A stretch of DNA of 64,000 nt, from the NCBI RefSeq assembly GCF_026341035.1, contig NZ_JAPEOQ010000002.1:806001-870000 (forward strand), in the 5' to 3' direction. Positions 49,594 to 58,601 of the stretch are shown here, piece by piece. This stretch comes from Streptomyces sp. NBC_01016. Its GTDB lineage: Bacteria > Actinomycetota > Actinomycetes > Streptomycetales > Streptomycetaceae. The translations under genes and the position numbers were made by a program. The notes under the pieces are model-generated. The model saw only the letters and a list, made by a program, of their open reading frames with translations, was not told where the DNA came from and did not search any database. How positions within the stretch are numbered: position 1 is the stretch's first letter; each line of letters begins with the position of its first letter.

Positions 49594-51008
49594 CCTCCCC
49601 CTGGGACGGCAAGAACATCACCGTTGCCGGTCTCGGTGTGAGCGGCATCAGTGCCGCCCGCGCCCTGGCCGGCTTCGGCGCGTCGGTGACCGTCGTGGAC
49701 GGTGGCGACAGCGAGGCGCACCGCGAAAAGGCCGCTCTTCTTAAAGAAGCGGGGATTTCCGTACAGCTCGGGGACTCGACCACGCTGCCCGAGGGCACCG
49801 AACTCGTCGTCACCTCGCCCGGCTGGAAGCCCTCCTCGCCGCTGTTCGCGGAGGCCGCGGCGGCCGGCGTCGACGTCGTCGGCGACGTCGAGATCGCCTG
49901 GCGGCTGCGCGGCCCGGACGCCGCGCCCTGGCTCGCGATCACCGGCACCAACGGCAAGACCACGACGACGCAGATGCTCGCGTCGATCCTGGACGCGGCG
50001 GGCCTGCGCACGGCCGCCGTCGGCAACATCGGTACGCCGATCATCGACGTCGTCCTCGAAGGCGACGACGCCTACGACGTGTTCGCCGTCGAGCTCTCCT
50101 CGTACCAGCTGCACTGGGCGCCCTCCCTGCGCGCCCACTCCGGCGCCGTCCTGAACCTCGCACCCGACCACCTCGACTGGCACGGCTCCATGGAGGCGTA
50201 CGCCGCCGACAAGGGCCGCATCTTCGAGGGCAACCAGGTCGCCTGCGTCTACAACGTCGCGGACAAGGCGACCGAGGACCTGGTCGTCGAGGCCGACGTC
50301 GACGAGGGCTGCCGCGCCATCGGCTTCACCCTCGGCACCCCCGGCCCCTCCGAACTCGGCGTCGTGGACGGCATCCTGGTCGACCGCGCCTTCGTCGAGA
50401 ACCGGCAGAAGAACGCCCAGGAACTCGCCGAGGTCACCGACGTCAACCCGCCGGCCCCGCACAACATCGCCAACGCGCTCGCCGCGGCGGCCCTCGCCCG
50501 CGCCTTCGGCGTCGAGCCCCAGGCCGTACGCGAGGGACTGCGGAACTTCCGCCCCGACGCCCACCGCATCGAGCACGTCGCCGACGTGGACGGCGTCGCG
50601 TACGTGGACGACTCCAAGGCGACCAACACCCATGCCACCCAGGCGTCGTTGGCCTCGTACGAGTCCATCGTGTGGATCGCGGGCGGGCTCGCCAAGGGCG
50701 CGACCTTCGACGAGCTGGTGACGGGCGCGGCGAAGCGGCTGCGCGGTGTCGTCCTGATCGGCGCGGACCGGGCCCTGATCCGGGAAGCCCTGCAGCGACA
50801 CGCCCCGGAAGTACCGGTCGTCGACCTCGACCGGACCGACACTGGGGCGATGTCGGCGGCGGTCCAGGAGGCCGCGCGGCTCGCCCGCACGGGGGATACC
50901 GTGCTGATGGCCCCGGCCTGCGCGTCGATGGACATGTTCACGAACTACAACAAGCGTGGCGAGGCGTTCGCGGAAGCGGTCCGCGAACTGGGCGCCACCA
51001 GCGTCTGA
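49590..51008 (+). CDS. murD: UDP-MurNAc-L-alanine:D-glutamate ligase
   Basis: A 472-residue Mur ligase adding D-glutamate to UDP-MurNAc-L-alanine. N-terminal Rossmann ITVAGLGVSGISAARAL near 10, central P-loop ITGTNGKTTTTQML near 112, HLDWHGSMEAYAADKGRIF, and C-terminal VDDSKATNTHATQASL and LMAPACASMDMFTNYNKRGEAF. GTG at 49590 overlaps the mraY stop as GTGA, the usual coupling in this cluster. An in-frame ATG at 49575 gives five more residues and cannot be excluded. murC is not in the cluster, so the preceding step is encoded elsewhere. Confidence 0.93.
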   Translation: MTSPWDGKNITVAGLGVSGISAARALAGFGASVTVVDGGDSEAHREKAALLKEAGISVQLGDSTTLPEGTELVVTSPGWKPSSPLFAEAAAAGVDVVGDVEIAWRLRGPDAAPWLAITGTNGKTTTTQMLASILDAAGLRTAAVGNIGTPIIDVVLEGDDAYDVFAVELSSYQLHWAPSLRAHSGAVLNLAPDHLDWHGSMEAYAADKGRIFEGNQVACVYNVADKATEDLVVEADVDEGCRAIGFTLGTPGPSELGVVDGILVDRAFVENRQKNAQELAEVTDVNPPAPHNIANALAAAALARAFGVEPQAVREGLRNFRPDAHRIEHVADVDGVAYVDDSKATNTHATQASLASYESIVWIAGGLAKGATFDELVTGAAKRLRGVVLIGADRALIREALQRHAPEVPVVDLDRTDTGAMSAAVQEAARLARTGDTVLMAPACASMDMFTNYNKRGEAFAEAVRELGATSV

Positions 51009-51099
51009 CGGGGCTCGAGAGGGCGCCCGGTGACGCCGGGCACCCTTCGGGAGGGGAACGTGGCAGCGCAGACGTACGGCTCATCGGTGGGGGACGGTC

Positions 51100-52428
51100 A
51101 TGGCCGGTAGCAGTCCTCCCCGCACGACCGGGCGCCCCGCCGCACCGCCGCGGAGGACCAGCAAGGTCTACCGGGCCCGGGTCAACCCCGTGCACCGCCT
51201 GTACGCCCAGGCCAAGCGCGCCTGGGACCGGCCGCTCACGGCGTACTACCTGATCATCGGTGCCGCGCTGCTGCTCACGGTCCTCGGCCTGGTCATGGTC
51301 TACTCGGCCTCGATGATCACGGCCCTGCAGATGGGCCTGTCCAGCTCGTACTTCTTCCGCAAGCAGTTCGTCGCGGCCGTCATCGGCGGCGTCCTGCTGC
51401 TGGTCGCGATGCGGATGCCGGTGAAGCTGCACCGGGCGCTCGCCTACCCGATCCTCGCCGTCAGCGTCTTCCTCATGGTCCTCGTGCAGGTGCCGGGGAT
51501 AGGGGTGTCGATCAACGGCAACCAGAACTGGATCTCGCTCGGCGGCCCCTTCATGCTGCAGCCCAGCGAGTTCGGGAAGCTGGCGCTGATCCTGTGGGGC
51601 GCCGATCTGCTGGCGCGCAAGCACGACAAGCGGCTGCTGACCCAGTGGAAGCACATGCTGGTGCCGCTCGTTCCGGTGGCCTTCATGCTGCTCGGGCTGA
51701 TCATGCTCGGCGGCGACATGGGCACCGCGATCCTGCTGACCGCGATCCTTTTCGGCCTGCTGTGGACGGCCGGGGCGCCGACGCGGCTCTTCGTGGGCGT
51801 GCTCTCGGTGGCCGCCATGATCGGCCTGCTCCTCATCAAGACCAGCCCGAACCGCATGGCCCGCCTCGCCTGCCTGGGCAGCGCCGATGCAGGGCCCGGC
51901 GACATGTGCTGGCAGGGACTGCACGGGATCTACGCCCTGGCCTCCGGCGGACTCTTCGGTTCCGGCCTCGGGGCGAGTGTGGAAAAATGGGGACAACTTC
52001 CCGAAGCGCACACCGACTTCATCTTCGCCATCACCGGTGAGGAACTGGGCCTGGCGGGGACGCTGTCGGTGCTCGCCCTGTTCGCGGCTCTAGGCTATGC
52101 GGGTATCCGCGTGGCCGGACGCACGGAGGACCCCTTCGTTCGCTATGCCGCGGGAGGCGTGACGACGTGGATCACGGCACAGGCCGTGGTCAACATCGGT
52201 GCGGTGCTCGGCCTGCTGCCGATCGCCGGAGTCCCGCTCCCGCTGTTCTCGTACGGGGGGTCCGCGCTGCTTCCGACCATGTTCGCCGTGGGGCTGCTGA
52301 TCGCGTTCGCGCGGGACGAGCCGGCGGCGCGGGCTGCCCTCGCCATGCGGCGGAGCCCGGGAGTCCGGGGGATGAGATGGAACACGATGCGACGGCGCGC
52401 CTCGGCGCGTCCGTCCAGAGAGCGGTGA
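51100..52428 (+). CDS. ftsW: Septal peptidoglycan glycosyltransferase FtsW (SEDS family)
   Basis: A 442-residue SEDS protein with about ten membrane helices that polymerises lipid II at the septum together with FtsI. The basic Pro-rich N-terminus (1-45) precedes LLTVLGLVMVYSAS. Family blocks: NWISLGGPFMLQPSEFGKLALI near 145, GGDMGTAILL near 203, LPEAHTDFIFAITGEELGLAG near 302 and GVPLPLFSYGGSALLPTM near 380. The C-terminus is cytoplasmic and Arg-rich. ATG at 51100 with GGGGGACGG upstream. murG follows after six bases. Confidence 0.95.
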   Translation: MAGSSPPRTTGRPAAPPRRTSKVYRARVNPVHRLYAQAKRAWDRPLTAYYLIIGAALLLTVLGLVMVYSASMITALQMGLSSSYFFRKQFVAAVIGGVLLLVAMRMPVKLHRALAYPILAVSVFLMVLVQVPGIGVSINGNQNWISLGGPFMLQPSEFGKLALILWGADLLARKHDKRLLTQWKHMLVPLVPVAFMLLGLIMLGGDMGTAILLTAILFGLLWTAGAPTRLFVGVLSVAAMIGLLLIKTSPNRMARLACLGSADAGPGDMCWQGLHGIYALASGGLFGSGLGASVEKWGQLPEAHTDFIFAITGEELGLAGTLSVLALFAALGYAGIRVAGRTEDPFVRYAAGGVTTWITAQAVVNIGAVLGLLPIAGVPLPLFSYGGSALLPTMFAVGLLIAFARDEPAARAALAMRRSPGVRGMRWNTMRRRASARPSRER

Positions 52429-52434
52429 ATTTCG

Positions 52435-53523
52435 GTGCATGTCGTACTCGCCGGTGGGGGGACCGCCGGCCACATCGAGCCGGCGCTCGCCCTCGCGGAC
52501 GCCCTGCGCAGGCAGGACCCGACCGTGGGCATCACGGCCCTGGGCACGGAACGCGGCCTTGAGACCCGTCTCGTACCGGAGCGCGGCTACGACCTGGCGC
52601 TGATCCCCGCCGTACCGCTGCCGCGCAAGCCCACGCCCGAACTGATCACGGTTCCCGGCCGGCTGCGCGGCACCATCAAGGCGGCCGAGCAGGTCATGGA
52701 GCGCACCAAGGCGGACGCGGTCGTCGGCTTCGGTGGCTACGTGGCGCTGCCCGGCTATCTCGCGGCCAAGCGGCTCGGCGTGCCGATCGTGGTGCACGAG
52801 GCCAACGCGCGGCCCGGCCTGGCCAACAAGATCGGTTCGCGGTACGCGGCGCAGGTCGCGGTCTCCTCGCCCGACAGCAAGCTGCGCAACTCGCGCTACA
52901 TCGGCATCCCGCTGCGCCGCACCATCGCCCTGCTCGACCGGGCGCAGAAGCGGCCCGAGGCGCGCGCCGCGTTCGGCCTCGACCCGAACCTGCCGACGCT
53001 GCTCGTCTCCGGCGGCTCCCAGGGTGCCCGCCACCTGAACGAGGTCGTCACGCGCGTCGCGCCGCTCCTCCAGCGGTCCGGCATCCAGGTGCTGCACGTG
53101 GTCGGCCCCAAGAACGAACTGCCGCAGGTCCAGCAGATGCCGGGGATGCCCCCTTACATCCCGGTACCGTACGTGGACCGGATGGACCTCGCGTACGCCG
53201 CGGCCGACATGATGCTCTGCCGCGCGGGCGCGATGACCGTCGCCGAGCTCTCCGCCGTCGGACTCCCGGCCGCCTACGTCCCGCTGCCCATCGGCAACGG
53301 CGAACAGCGGCTGAACGCCCAGCCGGTGGTCAAGGCCGGCGGCGGCCTGCTGGTCGACGACGCGGAACTGACCCCCGAGTGGGTCCAGGCCAATGTCCTG
53401 CCCGTGCTCGCCGACCCGCACCGGCTGTACGAGATGTCCCGCGCGGCCGCCGAGTTCGGCCGCAGGGACGCCGACGACCTGCTCGTCGGGATGGTGTACG
53501 AGGCGATCAACTCGCGTCGTTAG
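52435..53523 (+). CDS. murG: UDP-GlcNAc:lipid I GlcNAc transferase
   Basis: A 362-residue GT28 glycosyltransferase on the inner membrane face, converting lipid I to lipid II. N-terminal glycine loop VLAGGGTAGHIEPALALADAL at residues 4-24, VVGFGGYVALPGYLAA, VVHEANARPGLANK near 120, second G-loop LLVSGGSQGARHLNEVV near 187, and UDP-GlcNAc motif CRAGAMTVAELSAVGLPAAYVPLPIGNGEQRLNA near 263. The GTG at 52435 lies six bases after the ftsW stop. Its Shine-Dalgarno is weak, so coupling to ftsW is probable. ftsQ follows after 28 bases. Confidence 0.96.
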   Translation: MHVVLAGGGTAGHIEPALALADALRRQDPTVGITALGTERGLETRLVPERGYDLALIPAVPLPRKPTPELITVPGRLRGTIKAAEQVMERTKADAVVGFGGYVALPGYLAAKRLGVPIVVHEANARPGLANKIGSRYAAQVAVSSPDSKLRNSRYIGIPLRRTIALLDRAQKRPEARAAFGLDPNLPTLLVSGGSQGARHLNEVVTRVAPLLQRSGIQVLHVVGPKNELPQVQQMPGMPPYIPVPYVDRMDLAYAAADMMLCRAGAMTVAELSAVGLPAAYVPLPIGNGEQRLNAQPVVKAGGGLLVDDAELTPEWVQANVLPVLADPHRLYEMSRAAAEFGRRDADDLLVGMVYEAINSRR

Positions 53524-53551
53524 CGAGTGGACGAATGTAAGGCAGGGGACA

Positions 53552-54355
53552 GTGGCCGGACCCACCACGACCGATCGCGAACAAGAGTCGTCCGAGGCGT
53601 CCGAGCCGCCCCCCGCCGCGGGATGGGTGCGCATGCCGAGCGTGCGCACCCTTGTCGTGGCCGGAGTGCTGCTCGTGCTGCTCGGCGCGGGCGGCACCTG
53701 GCTGCTGTACGGCTCGCCGTGGCTGCGCGTGGAGCGCGTCAAGCCCTCCGGCACCCGGGTCCTGACGCCGTCTCAGGTCCGGGACGCGGCCGCCGTACCG
53801 GTCGGCGCCCCGCTGGTCTCCGTCGACACGGACGCCATTGAGGACCGGCTGCGCCGGAAATTGCCCCGAATTGACTCGGTTGATGTGGTCCGTTCATGGC
53901 CGCACGGAATCGGGTTGAAAGTGACGGAGCGCAAGCCGGTCCTGATTGTCGAAGACGGCAGAAATTCAGACAAGTTCGTCGAAGTAGACCGTGAAGGCGT
54001 TCGGTTCGCGACGGTCGACAAGCCCCTGAAGCACGTTCCCCGCCTGGAATTGACGCCGGATCAGGGGCGCGCCGAAGCGAGTCTGCGGCGCTTCGGCCCC
54101 AACCGGCTGGTACGGGAAGCGGTGCGGGTCGCCGGGCAGCTTCCGAAGTCGGTCGCGCGTGACACGCGGACCGTCAAGGTCCGTTCGTACGACGCCATCT
54201 CGCTGGAGCTGACCGGAGAGCGGACCGTCGACTGGGGGAGTGCCGAGCAGGGTGACACGAAGGCACGCACTCTCACCGCACTCATGAAAGCCGAGCCGAA
54301 GGGCAGGCACTTGGACGTGAGTGTTCCCACGGCCCCTGCCGCGTCCGGGAGTTGA
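53552..54355 (+). CDS. ftsQ: Cell division protein FtsQ (DivIB family)
   Basis: A 267-residue bitopic divisome protein. The short cytoplasmic N-terminus (1-32) is Ser/Glu/Pro-rich, and one membrane helix spans about 33-52 (TLVVAGVLLVLLGAGGTWLL). The POTRA domain covers about 56-125 (LRVERVKPSGTRVLTPSQVRDAAAVPVGAPLVSVD), followed by the FtsQ domain with SWPHGIGLKVTERKPVLIVE and the strand-rich C-terminus. FtsQ scaffolds FtsL and DivIC. The GTG has GGCAGGGGAC upstream. A 298-base non-coding gap separates it from ftsZ. Confidence 0.92.
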   Translation: MAGPTTTDREQESSEASEPPPAAGWVRMPSVRTLVVAGVLLVLLGAGGTWLLYGSPWLRVERVKPSGTRVLTPSQVRDAAAVPVGAPLVSVDTDAIEDRLRRKLPRIDSVDVVRSWPHGIGLKVTERKPVLIVEDGRNSDKFVEVDREGVRFATVDKPLKHVPRLELTPDQGRAEASLRRFGPNRLVREAVRVAGQLPKSVARDTRTVKVRSYDAISLELTGERTVDWGSAEQGDTKARTLTALMKAEPKGRHLDVSVPTAPAASGS

Positions 54356-54653
54356 CGCACATTGATGCAGGCCAGCACCCTGGTTGGGCATCGACATGGC
54401 TGATCACATAGGGTGAAAAGAAAAACGGGAGGTTCGGCGTGTTCGTTGAACGGGCGCCACTTGTCGACTTAGTGTCAGGTTCGGAAGAGTCCAGGAAACA
54501 GACACACTGGTAACCCTAAACTTCAGCGTTAGGGTTCGGGTCGGCAGTCGACTAGTAGTCAACTAGTAGTCCGGACCGCCCCAATTCGGCATCAGTCGTC
54601 GCACCGTAGAACGCGAGGCGGCGACACGTAACTCGAGGCGAGAGGCCTTCGAC
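54356..54653 (+). promoter_or_regulatory. ftsQ-ftsZ intergenic promoter region with repeats
   Basis: The ftsZ promoters, including the sporulation-induced one known in Streptomyces, lie in this gap. Visible here are: a perfect inverted repeat AACCCTAA/TTAGGGTT (54512-54519 and 54529-54536, 9-base loop); a tandem ACTAGTAGTC (54551-54560 and 54562-54571); GACAC at 54501-54505, the core WhiA recognition element; and A-rich GAAAAGAAAAAC near 54415-54426. The region is much more AT-rich than its surroundings. No ORF. Confidence 0.75.
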
Positions 54654-55895
54654 GTGGCAGCACCGCAGAACTACCTCGCAGTCATCAAAGTCATCGGTGT
54701 CGGCGGCGGTGGTGTCAATGCCATCAACCGGATGATCGAGGTCGGTCTCAAGGGCGTCGAGTTCATCGCCATCAACACCGATGCGCAAGCCCTGTTGATG
54801 AGCGACGCGGACGTCAAGCTCGACGTCGGCCGTGAACTCACCCGCGGACTCGGCGCCGGAGCCAATCCGGGCGTCGGACGCAAGGCGGCCGAGGACCACC
54901 GCGAGGAGATCGAGGAGGTCCTCAAGGGGGCCGACATGGTCTTCGTCACCGCCGGTGAAGGTGGCGGCACCGGCACCGGCGGCGCACCCGTCGTGGCCAA
55001 CATCGCGCGCTCGCTGGGCGCCCTCACGATCGGTGTGGTCACACGGCCGTTCACCTTCGAGGGTCGGCGCCGGGCGAACCAGGCGGAGGACGGCATCGCC
55101 GAGCTCCGCGAAGAGGTCGACACCCTCATCGTCATTCCGAACGACCGGCTCCTGTCCATCTCGGACCGGCAGGTCTCCGTCCTCGACGCCTTCAAGTCGG
55201 CGGACCAGGTCCTGCTCTCCGGTGTCCAGGGCATCACCGACCTCATCACCACCCCGGGGCTCATCAACCTCGACTTCGCGGACGTGAAGTCCGTGATGTC
55301 CGAGGCGGGTTCGGCCCTGATGGGCATCGGCTCCGCCCGCGGCGACGATCGCGCGGTGGCGGCGGCCGAGATGGCGATCTCCTCGCCACTCCTCGAGGCG
55401 TCCATCGACGGCGCCCGCGGCGTACTGCTCTCCATCTCCGGCGGCTCGGACCTCGGTCTCTTCGAGATCAACGAGGCCGCGCAGCTGGTCAGCGAGGCGG
55501 CCCACCCCGAGGCGAACATCATCTTCGGCGCCGTCATCGACGACGCGCTCGGCGACGAGGTGCGGGTCACCGTCATCGCCGCCGGCTTCGACGGCGGGCA
55601 GCCGCCGAACAAGCGGGACAATGTGGTCGGTTCGTCGACCGCGAAGCGTGAGGAGTCGGCGGCGCCGCCGCGGCCTTCGACGCCGGCCCCCGAGCCCGCG
55701 CGTCCGGCCTTCGGCAACCTCGGCAGCGTCACCCAGCGCGAGGAGTCCCAGCCGCAGACGCCGACCCCGCCGGCCGAGGCGCCCGCCCCGGTGAACGAGG
55801 CCCCGGCGGCCCCGGCCACCGCCCCGCAGGTTCCGCGGCCGTCCTACCCGGACAGCCAGGCCGAGGAGCTCGACGTGCCGGACTTCCTCAAGTGA
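54654..55895 (+). CDS. ftsZ: Cell division tubulin FtsZ
   Basis: A 413-residue tubulin-like GTPase that builds the Z-ring (ladders in sporulating hyphae). GTP-binding domain: IGVGGGGVNAINRM near 17, the tubulin signature GEGGGTGTGGAPVVA near 102-116, NDRLL and the T7 synergy region FADVKSVMSEAG with catalytic Asp. The linker (about 320-400) is Pro/Ala/Glu-rich, and the C-terminal peptide EELDVPDFLK binds partners such as SepF. GTG at 54654 with GAGAGG upstream. It has its own long promoter region, unlike the overlapping Mur genes before it. Confidence 0.97.
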   Translation: MAAPQNYLAVIKVIGVGGGGVNAINRMIEVGLKGVEFIAINTDAQALLMSDADVKLDVGRELTRGLGAGANPGVGRKAAEDHREEIEEVLKGADMVFVTAGEGGGTGTGGAPVVANIARSLGALTIGVVTRPFTFEGRRRANQAEDGIAELREEVDTLIVIPNDRLLSISDRQVSVLDAFKSADQVLLSGVQGITDLITTPGLINLDFADVKSVMSEAGSALMGIGSARGDDRAVAAAEMAISSPLLEASIDGARGVLLSISGGSDLGLFEINEAAQLVSEAAHPEANIIFGAVIDDALGDEVRVTVIAAGFDGGQPPNKRDNVVGSSTAKREESAAPPRPSTPAPEPARPAFGNLGSVTQREESQPQTPTPPAEAPAPVNEAPAAPATAPQVPRPSYPDSQAEELDVPDFLK

Positions 55896-55940
55896 TCACG
55901 TGTTTCTGAACGTGATCGTGGAGCAGGTCGGATCACCGCA

Positions 55941-56681
55941 GTGACAGGACAACATCACACAGTGTCTTCCGAGAGTGGCGCGCACTTCGCCTTCACCGAC
56001 CGGTGGGGCGGGGTGAGCGCCGCTCCGTACGAGGAGCTCAATCTCGGCGGCGCGGTCGGCGACGACTCCGAAGCCGTGCTGCGCAACCGGGAGCTGGCCG
56101 CGGAGACGCTCGGTCTCGAGGCCTCCCGTGTCGTGTGGATGAACCAGGTGCACGGCCCCGACGTGACGGTGGTGGACGGGCCCTGGCCCACCGAAGCCGA
56201 CATTCCGTGCGTCGACGGCCTCGTCACCACGCGGCGCGGACTCGCGCTCGCCGTGCTGACGGCGGACTGCACCCCCGTTCTTCTCGCCGACCCGGTCGCC
56301 GGGGTCGTAGCCGCCGCGCACGCGGGACGCCCCGGCATGGTCGCCGGGGTGGTGCCGGCTGCGGTCCGGGCGATGGTGGAGCGGGGCGCCGAGCCGGCCC
56401 GGATCATCGCCCGTACGGGACCCGCGGTCTGCGGGCGCTGTTACGAGGTGCCGGCCGAGATGCGGGCCGAGGTCGCGGCGGTGGAACCGGCGGCGTACGC
56501 CGAGACCAGCTGGGGCACCCCGGCCGTCGACGTGACCGCGGGTGTGCATGCCCAGCTGGAGCGGCTCGGGGTGCGTGACCGGGAGCGGTCGCCGGTGTGC
56601 ACACTTGAGTCGCACGATCACTTCTCGTACCGCCGCGACAAGGCCACCGGCCGACTCGCCGGCTATGTCTGGCTGGACTGA
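55941..56681 (+). CDS. pgeF: Peptidoglycan editing factor PgeF (YlmD/YfiH, laccase-domain family)
   Basis: A 246-residue multicopper-oxidase-unrelated 'laccase domain' protein (DUF152/YfiH). In the family it acts in purine-nucleoside or peptidoglycan-precursor quality control. The zinc-site residues are present: His in MNQVHGPDV near 71, Cys in TADCTPVLLADP near 107, and His in AAAHAGRPGM near 124. The C-terminal TLESHDHFSYRRD is typical. GTG at 55941 is used; a GTG at 55962 also fits and the ribosome binding site is weak for both. It lies between ftsZ and yggS, its conserved place in Gram-positive dcw clusters. Confidence 0.9.
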   Translation: MTGQHHTVSSESGAHFAFTDRWGGVSAAPYEELNLGGAVGDDSEAVLRNRELAAETLGLEASRVVWMNQVHGPDVTVVDGPWPTEADIPCVDGLVTTRRGLALAVLTADCTPVLLADPVAGVVAAAHAGRPGMVAGVVPAAVRAMVERGAEPARIIARTGPAVCGRCYEVPAEMRAEVAAVEPAAYAETSWGTPAVDVTAGVHAQLERLGVRDRERSPVCTLESHDHFSYRRDKATGRLAGYVWLD

Positions 56682-56687
56682 GACGAC

Positions 56688-57416
56688 ATGACGAACCTTC
56701 AGGAACGTACGGCAGAGCTCGCCGCGAACCTGGCCACGGTGGAGGAACGTATCACCACGGCCTGTGCGGCGGCCGGGCGCAAGCGGGACGACGTGACCCT
56801 CATCGTGGTCACCAAGACCTACCCCGCGAGCGATGTACGGATCCTGTCCGGGCTCGGGGTGCGGCACGTGGCGGAGAACCGGGACCAGGACGCGGCGCCC
56901 AAGGCCGCGGAATGCTCGGATCTGCCGCTTACTTGGCACTTTGTCGGTCAGCTTCAGACCAACAAGGTCCGTTCCGTGGCGAGTTACGCCGGTCTGGTGC
57001 AGTCCGTCGACCGGGGCAAGCTCGTCACGGCGCTCTCCAAGGAGGCCGTGCGGGCCGAGCGTGAACTGGGTTGTCTGATCCAGGTCGCGCTCGACGCCGG
57101 CGCGGACGGCCGGGGGGAGCGCGGGGGTATCGGCCCCGGCGGAGTGGAGGAGTTGGCCGCGCGCGTGGCCGAGGCTCCGGGGTTGCGGCTCGACGGACTG
57201 ATGACCGTCGCGCCGCTCACCGGGGACTACGCGGGGCGGCAACAGGCGGCGTTCGAGCGGCTCATGGATTTGTCGACTGCCGTGCGCGCGGCCCATCCGG
57301 CTGCGAACATGGTCTCGGCAGGGATGAGTTCGGACCTCGAGCAGGCTGTGGCGGCCGGAGCGACACATGTGCGCGTCGGTACGGCGGTCCTCGGTGTCCG
57401 ACCCCGGCTCGGGTAA
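56688..57416 (+). CDS. yggS: PLP homeostasis protein YggS/YlmE
   Basis: A 242-residue PLP-binding TIM-barrel protein (PROSC family) that buffers pyridoxal phosphate. Lys43 in LIVVTKTYPASDVRIL is the Schiff-base lysine. HFVGQLQTNKVRSV, VQSVDRGKL, GLMTVAPLTGDY, and MSSDLEQAVAAGATHVRVGTAVLG are the family blocks. The ATG follows the pgeF stop by six bases. In streptomycetes the gene lies between ftsZ and sepF; deletion affects sporulation septation mildly (recalled). Confidence 0.93.
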   Translation: MTNLQERTAELAANLATVEERITTACAAAGRKRDDVTLIVVTKTYPASDVRILSGLGVRHVAENRDQDAAPKAAECSDLPLTWHFVGQLQTNKVRSVASYAGLVQSVDRGKLVTALSKEAVRAERELGCLIQVALDAGADGRGERGGIGPGGVEELAARVAEAPGLRLDGLMTVAPLTGDYAGRQQAAFERLMDLSTAVRAAHPAANMVSAGMSSDLEQAVAAGATHVRVGTAVLGVRPRLG

Positions 57417-57542
57417 CGTCGCGAAGAAGTCGGACCACAGCAGAAAATATGGTCATTCTCGCTGATGGGCGGGGAGGCCACGTGGATCGCGGGCACTTTG
57501 GTTGACGTCAGCCGATCCACCACAGAGCGGAGGACTCAGAGA

Positions 57543-58187
57543 ATGGCCGGCGCGATGCGCAAGATGGCGGTCTACCTCGGCCTCGTGGAGGACGATGGGT
57601 ACGACGGCCGGGGATTCGACCCCGATGACGACTTCGAGCCCGAACTCGACCCGGAGCCCGAGCGTGACCGTCGACGGCACGAGCCGTCGCATCAGTCACA
57701 CAACTCCCATGCCGCGACGGATGTGGAGGAATCGGTCAGAGTGGTGCAGCCCCCGGCGCAGCGTGAACCGGTGCGCCAACCTGCTTCGCTTGCCGCTGAA
57801 TCCGGACGTCCCGCACGAATCGCCCCCGTGGCATCCATCACACCTGAACGTCAGAGCCTGGAGAAGAACGCACCGGTGATCATGCCCAAGGTCGTGTCCG
57901 AGCGGGAGCCCTACCGCATCACCACATTGCACCCCCGGACCTACAACGAGGCCCGTACCATCGGGGAACACTTCCGTGAGGGCACTCCGGTGATCATGAA
58001 TCTGACGGAGATGGACGACACCGATGCGAAGCGACTTGTCGACTTTGCCGCCGGTCTTGTGTTCGGTCTTCACGGGAGCATCGAGCGAGTGACACAGAAG
58101 GTGTTCCTGTTGTCGCCTGCTAACGTCGATGTCACGGCGGAGGACAAGGCCCGTATCGCAGAGGGCGGGTTCTTCAACCAGAGCTGA
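57543..58187 (+). CDS. sepF: Cell division protein SepF
   Basis: A 214-residue SepF, the membrane tether for FtsZ in bacteria that lack FtsA. The N-terminal amphipathic helix MAGAMRKMAVYLGLVEDD would insert in the membrane. Residues 20-110 are an acidic, disordered linker. The C-terminal SepF domain (about 120-205) has YRITTLHPRTYNEARTIGEHFREG, PVIMNLTEMDDTDAKRLVDFAAGLVFGLHG and FLLSPANVDVTAED. ATG at 57543 has GGAGG 10 bases upstream. It binds the FtsZ C-terminal peptide encoded two genes upstream. Confidence 0.95.
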   Translation: MAGAMRKMAVYLGLVEDDGYDGRGFDPDDDFEPELDPEPERDRRRHEPSHQSHNSHAATDVEESVRVVQPPAQREPVRQPASLAAESGRPARIAPVASITPERQSLEKNAPVIMPKVVSEREPYRITTLHPRTYNEARTIGEHFREGTPVIMNLTEMDDTDAKRLVDFAAGLVFGLHGSIERVTQKVFLLSPANVDVTAEDKARIAEGGFFNQS

Positions 58188-58261
58188 GACGCAGCAAAGT
58201 ACGACGGCTAGCTACCAACTAGTCACAAGGCACGAGTAACAGGGGAGAGGGAACCGCCGAC

Positions 58262-58546
58262 ATGGGCGTGGTTTTTGATGTGGTCTACATCGCGCTGATG
58301 TGTTTCCTCATCGTGCTGATCTTCCGGCTGGTCATGGACTACGTCTTCCAGTTCGCCCGCTCGTGGCAACCCGGCAAGGCGATGGTGGTCGTTCTGGAGG
58401 CCACCTACACTGTCACTGATCCGCCGCTCAAGCTTCTGCGGCGGGTCATTCCGCCGCTGCGTCTCGGGGGCGTGGCGCTCGACCTGTCCTTCTTCGTACT
58501 GATGATCATCGTCTACATCCTGATCTCCGTCGTGAGCCGGCTGTGA
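58262..58546 (+). CDS. YggT-family membrane protein (YlmG)
   Basis: A 94-residue integral membrane protein with two membrane helices (about 5-27 and 70-92) and the YggT signature WQPGKAMVVVLEATYTVTDPPLKLLRRVIPPLRLGG between them. YggT proteins are conserved next to sepF and divIVA, with a suspected role in membrane organisation at division sites or ion homeostasis. The ribosome binding site is GGGGAGAGGG before the ATG. It lies between sepF and divIVA. Confidence 0.92.
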   Translation: MGVVFDVVYIALMCFLIVLIFRLVMDYVFQFARSWQPGKAMVVVLEATYTVTDPPLKLLRRVIPPLRLGGVALDLSFFVLMIIVYILISVVSRL

Positions 58547-58601
58547 GCACGATGTCAACTACGGTCTTGCCGAATGCCGACGACAACGTTGAGGTGAAGA
58601 G

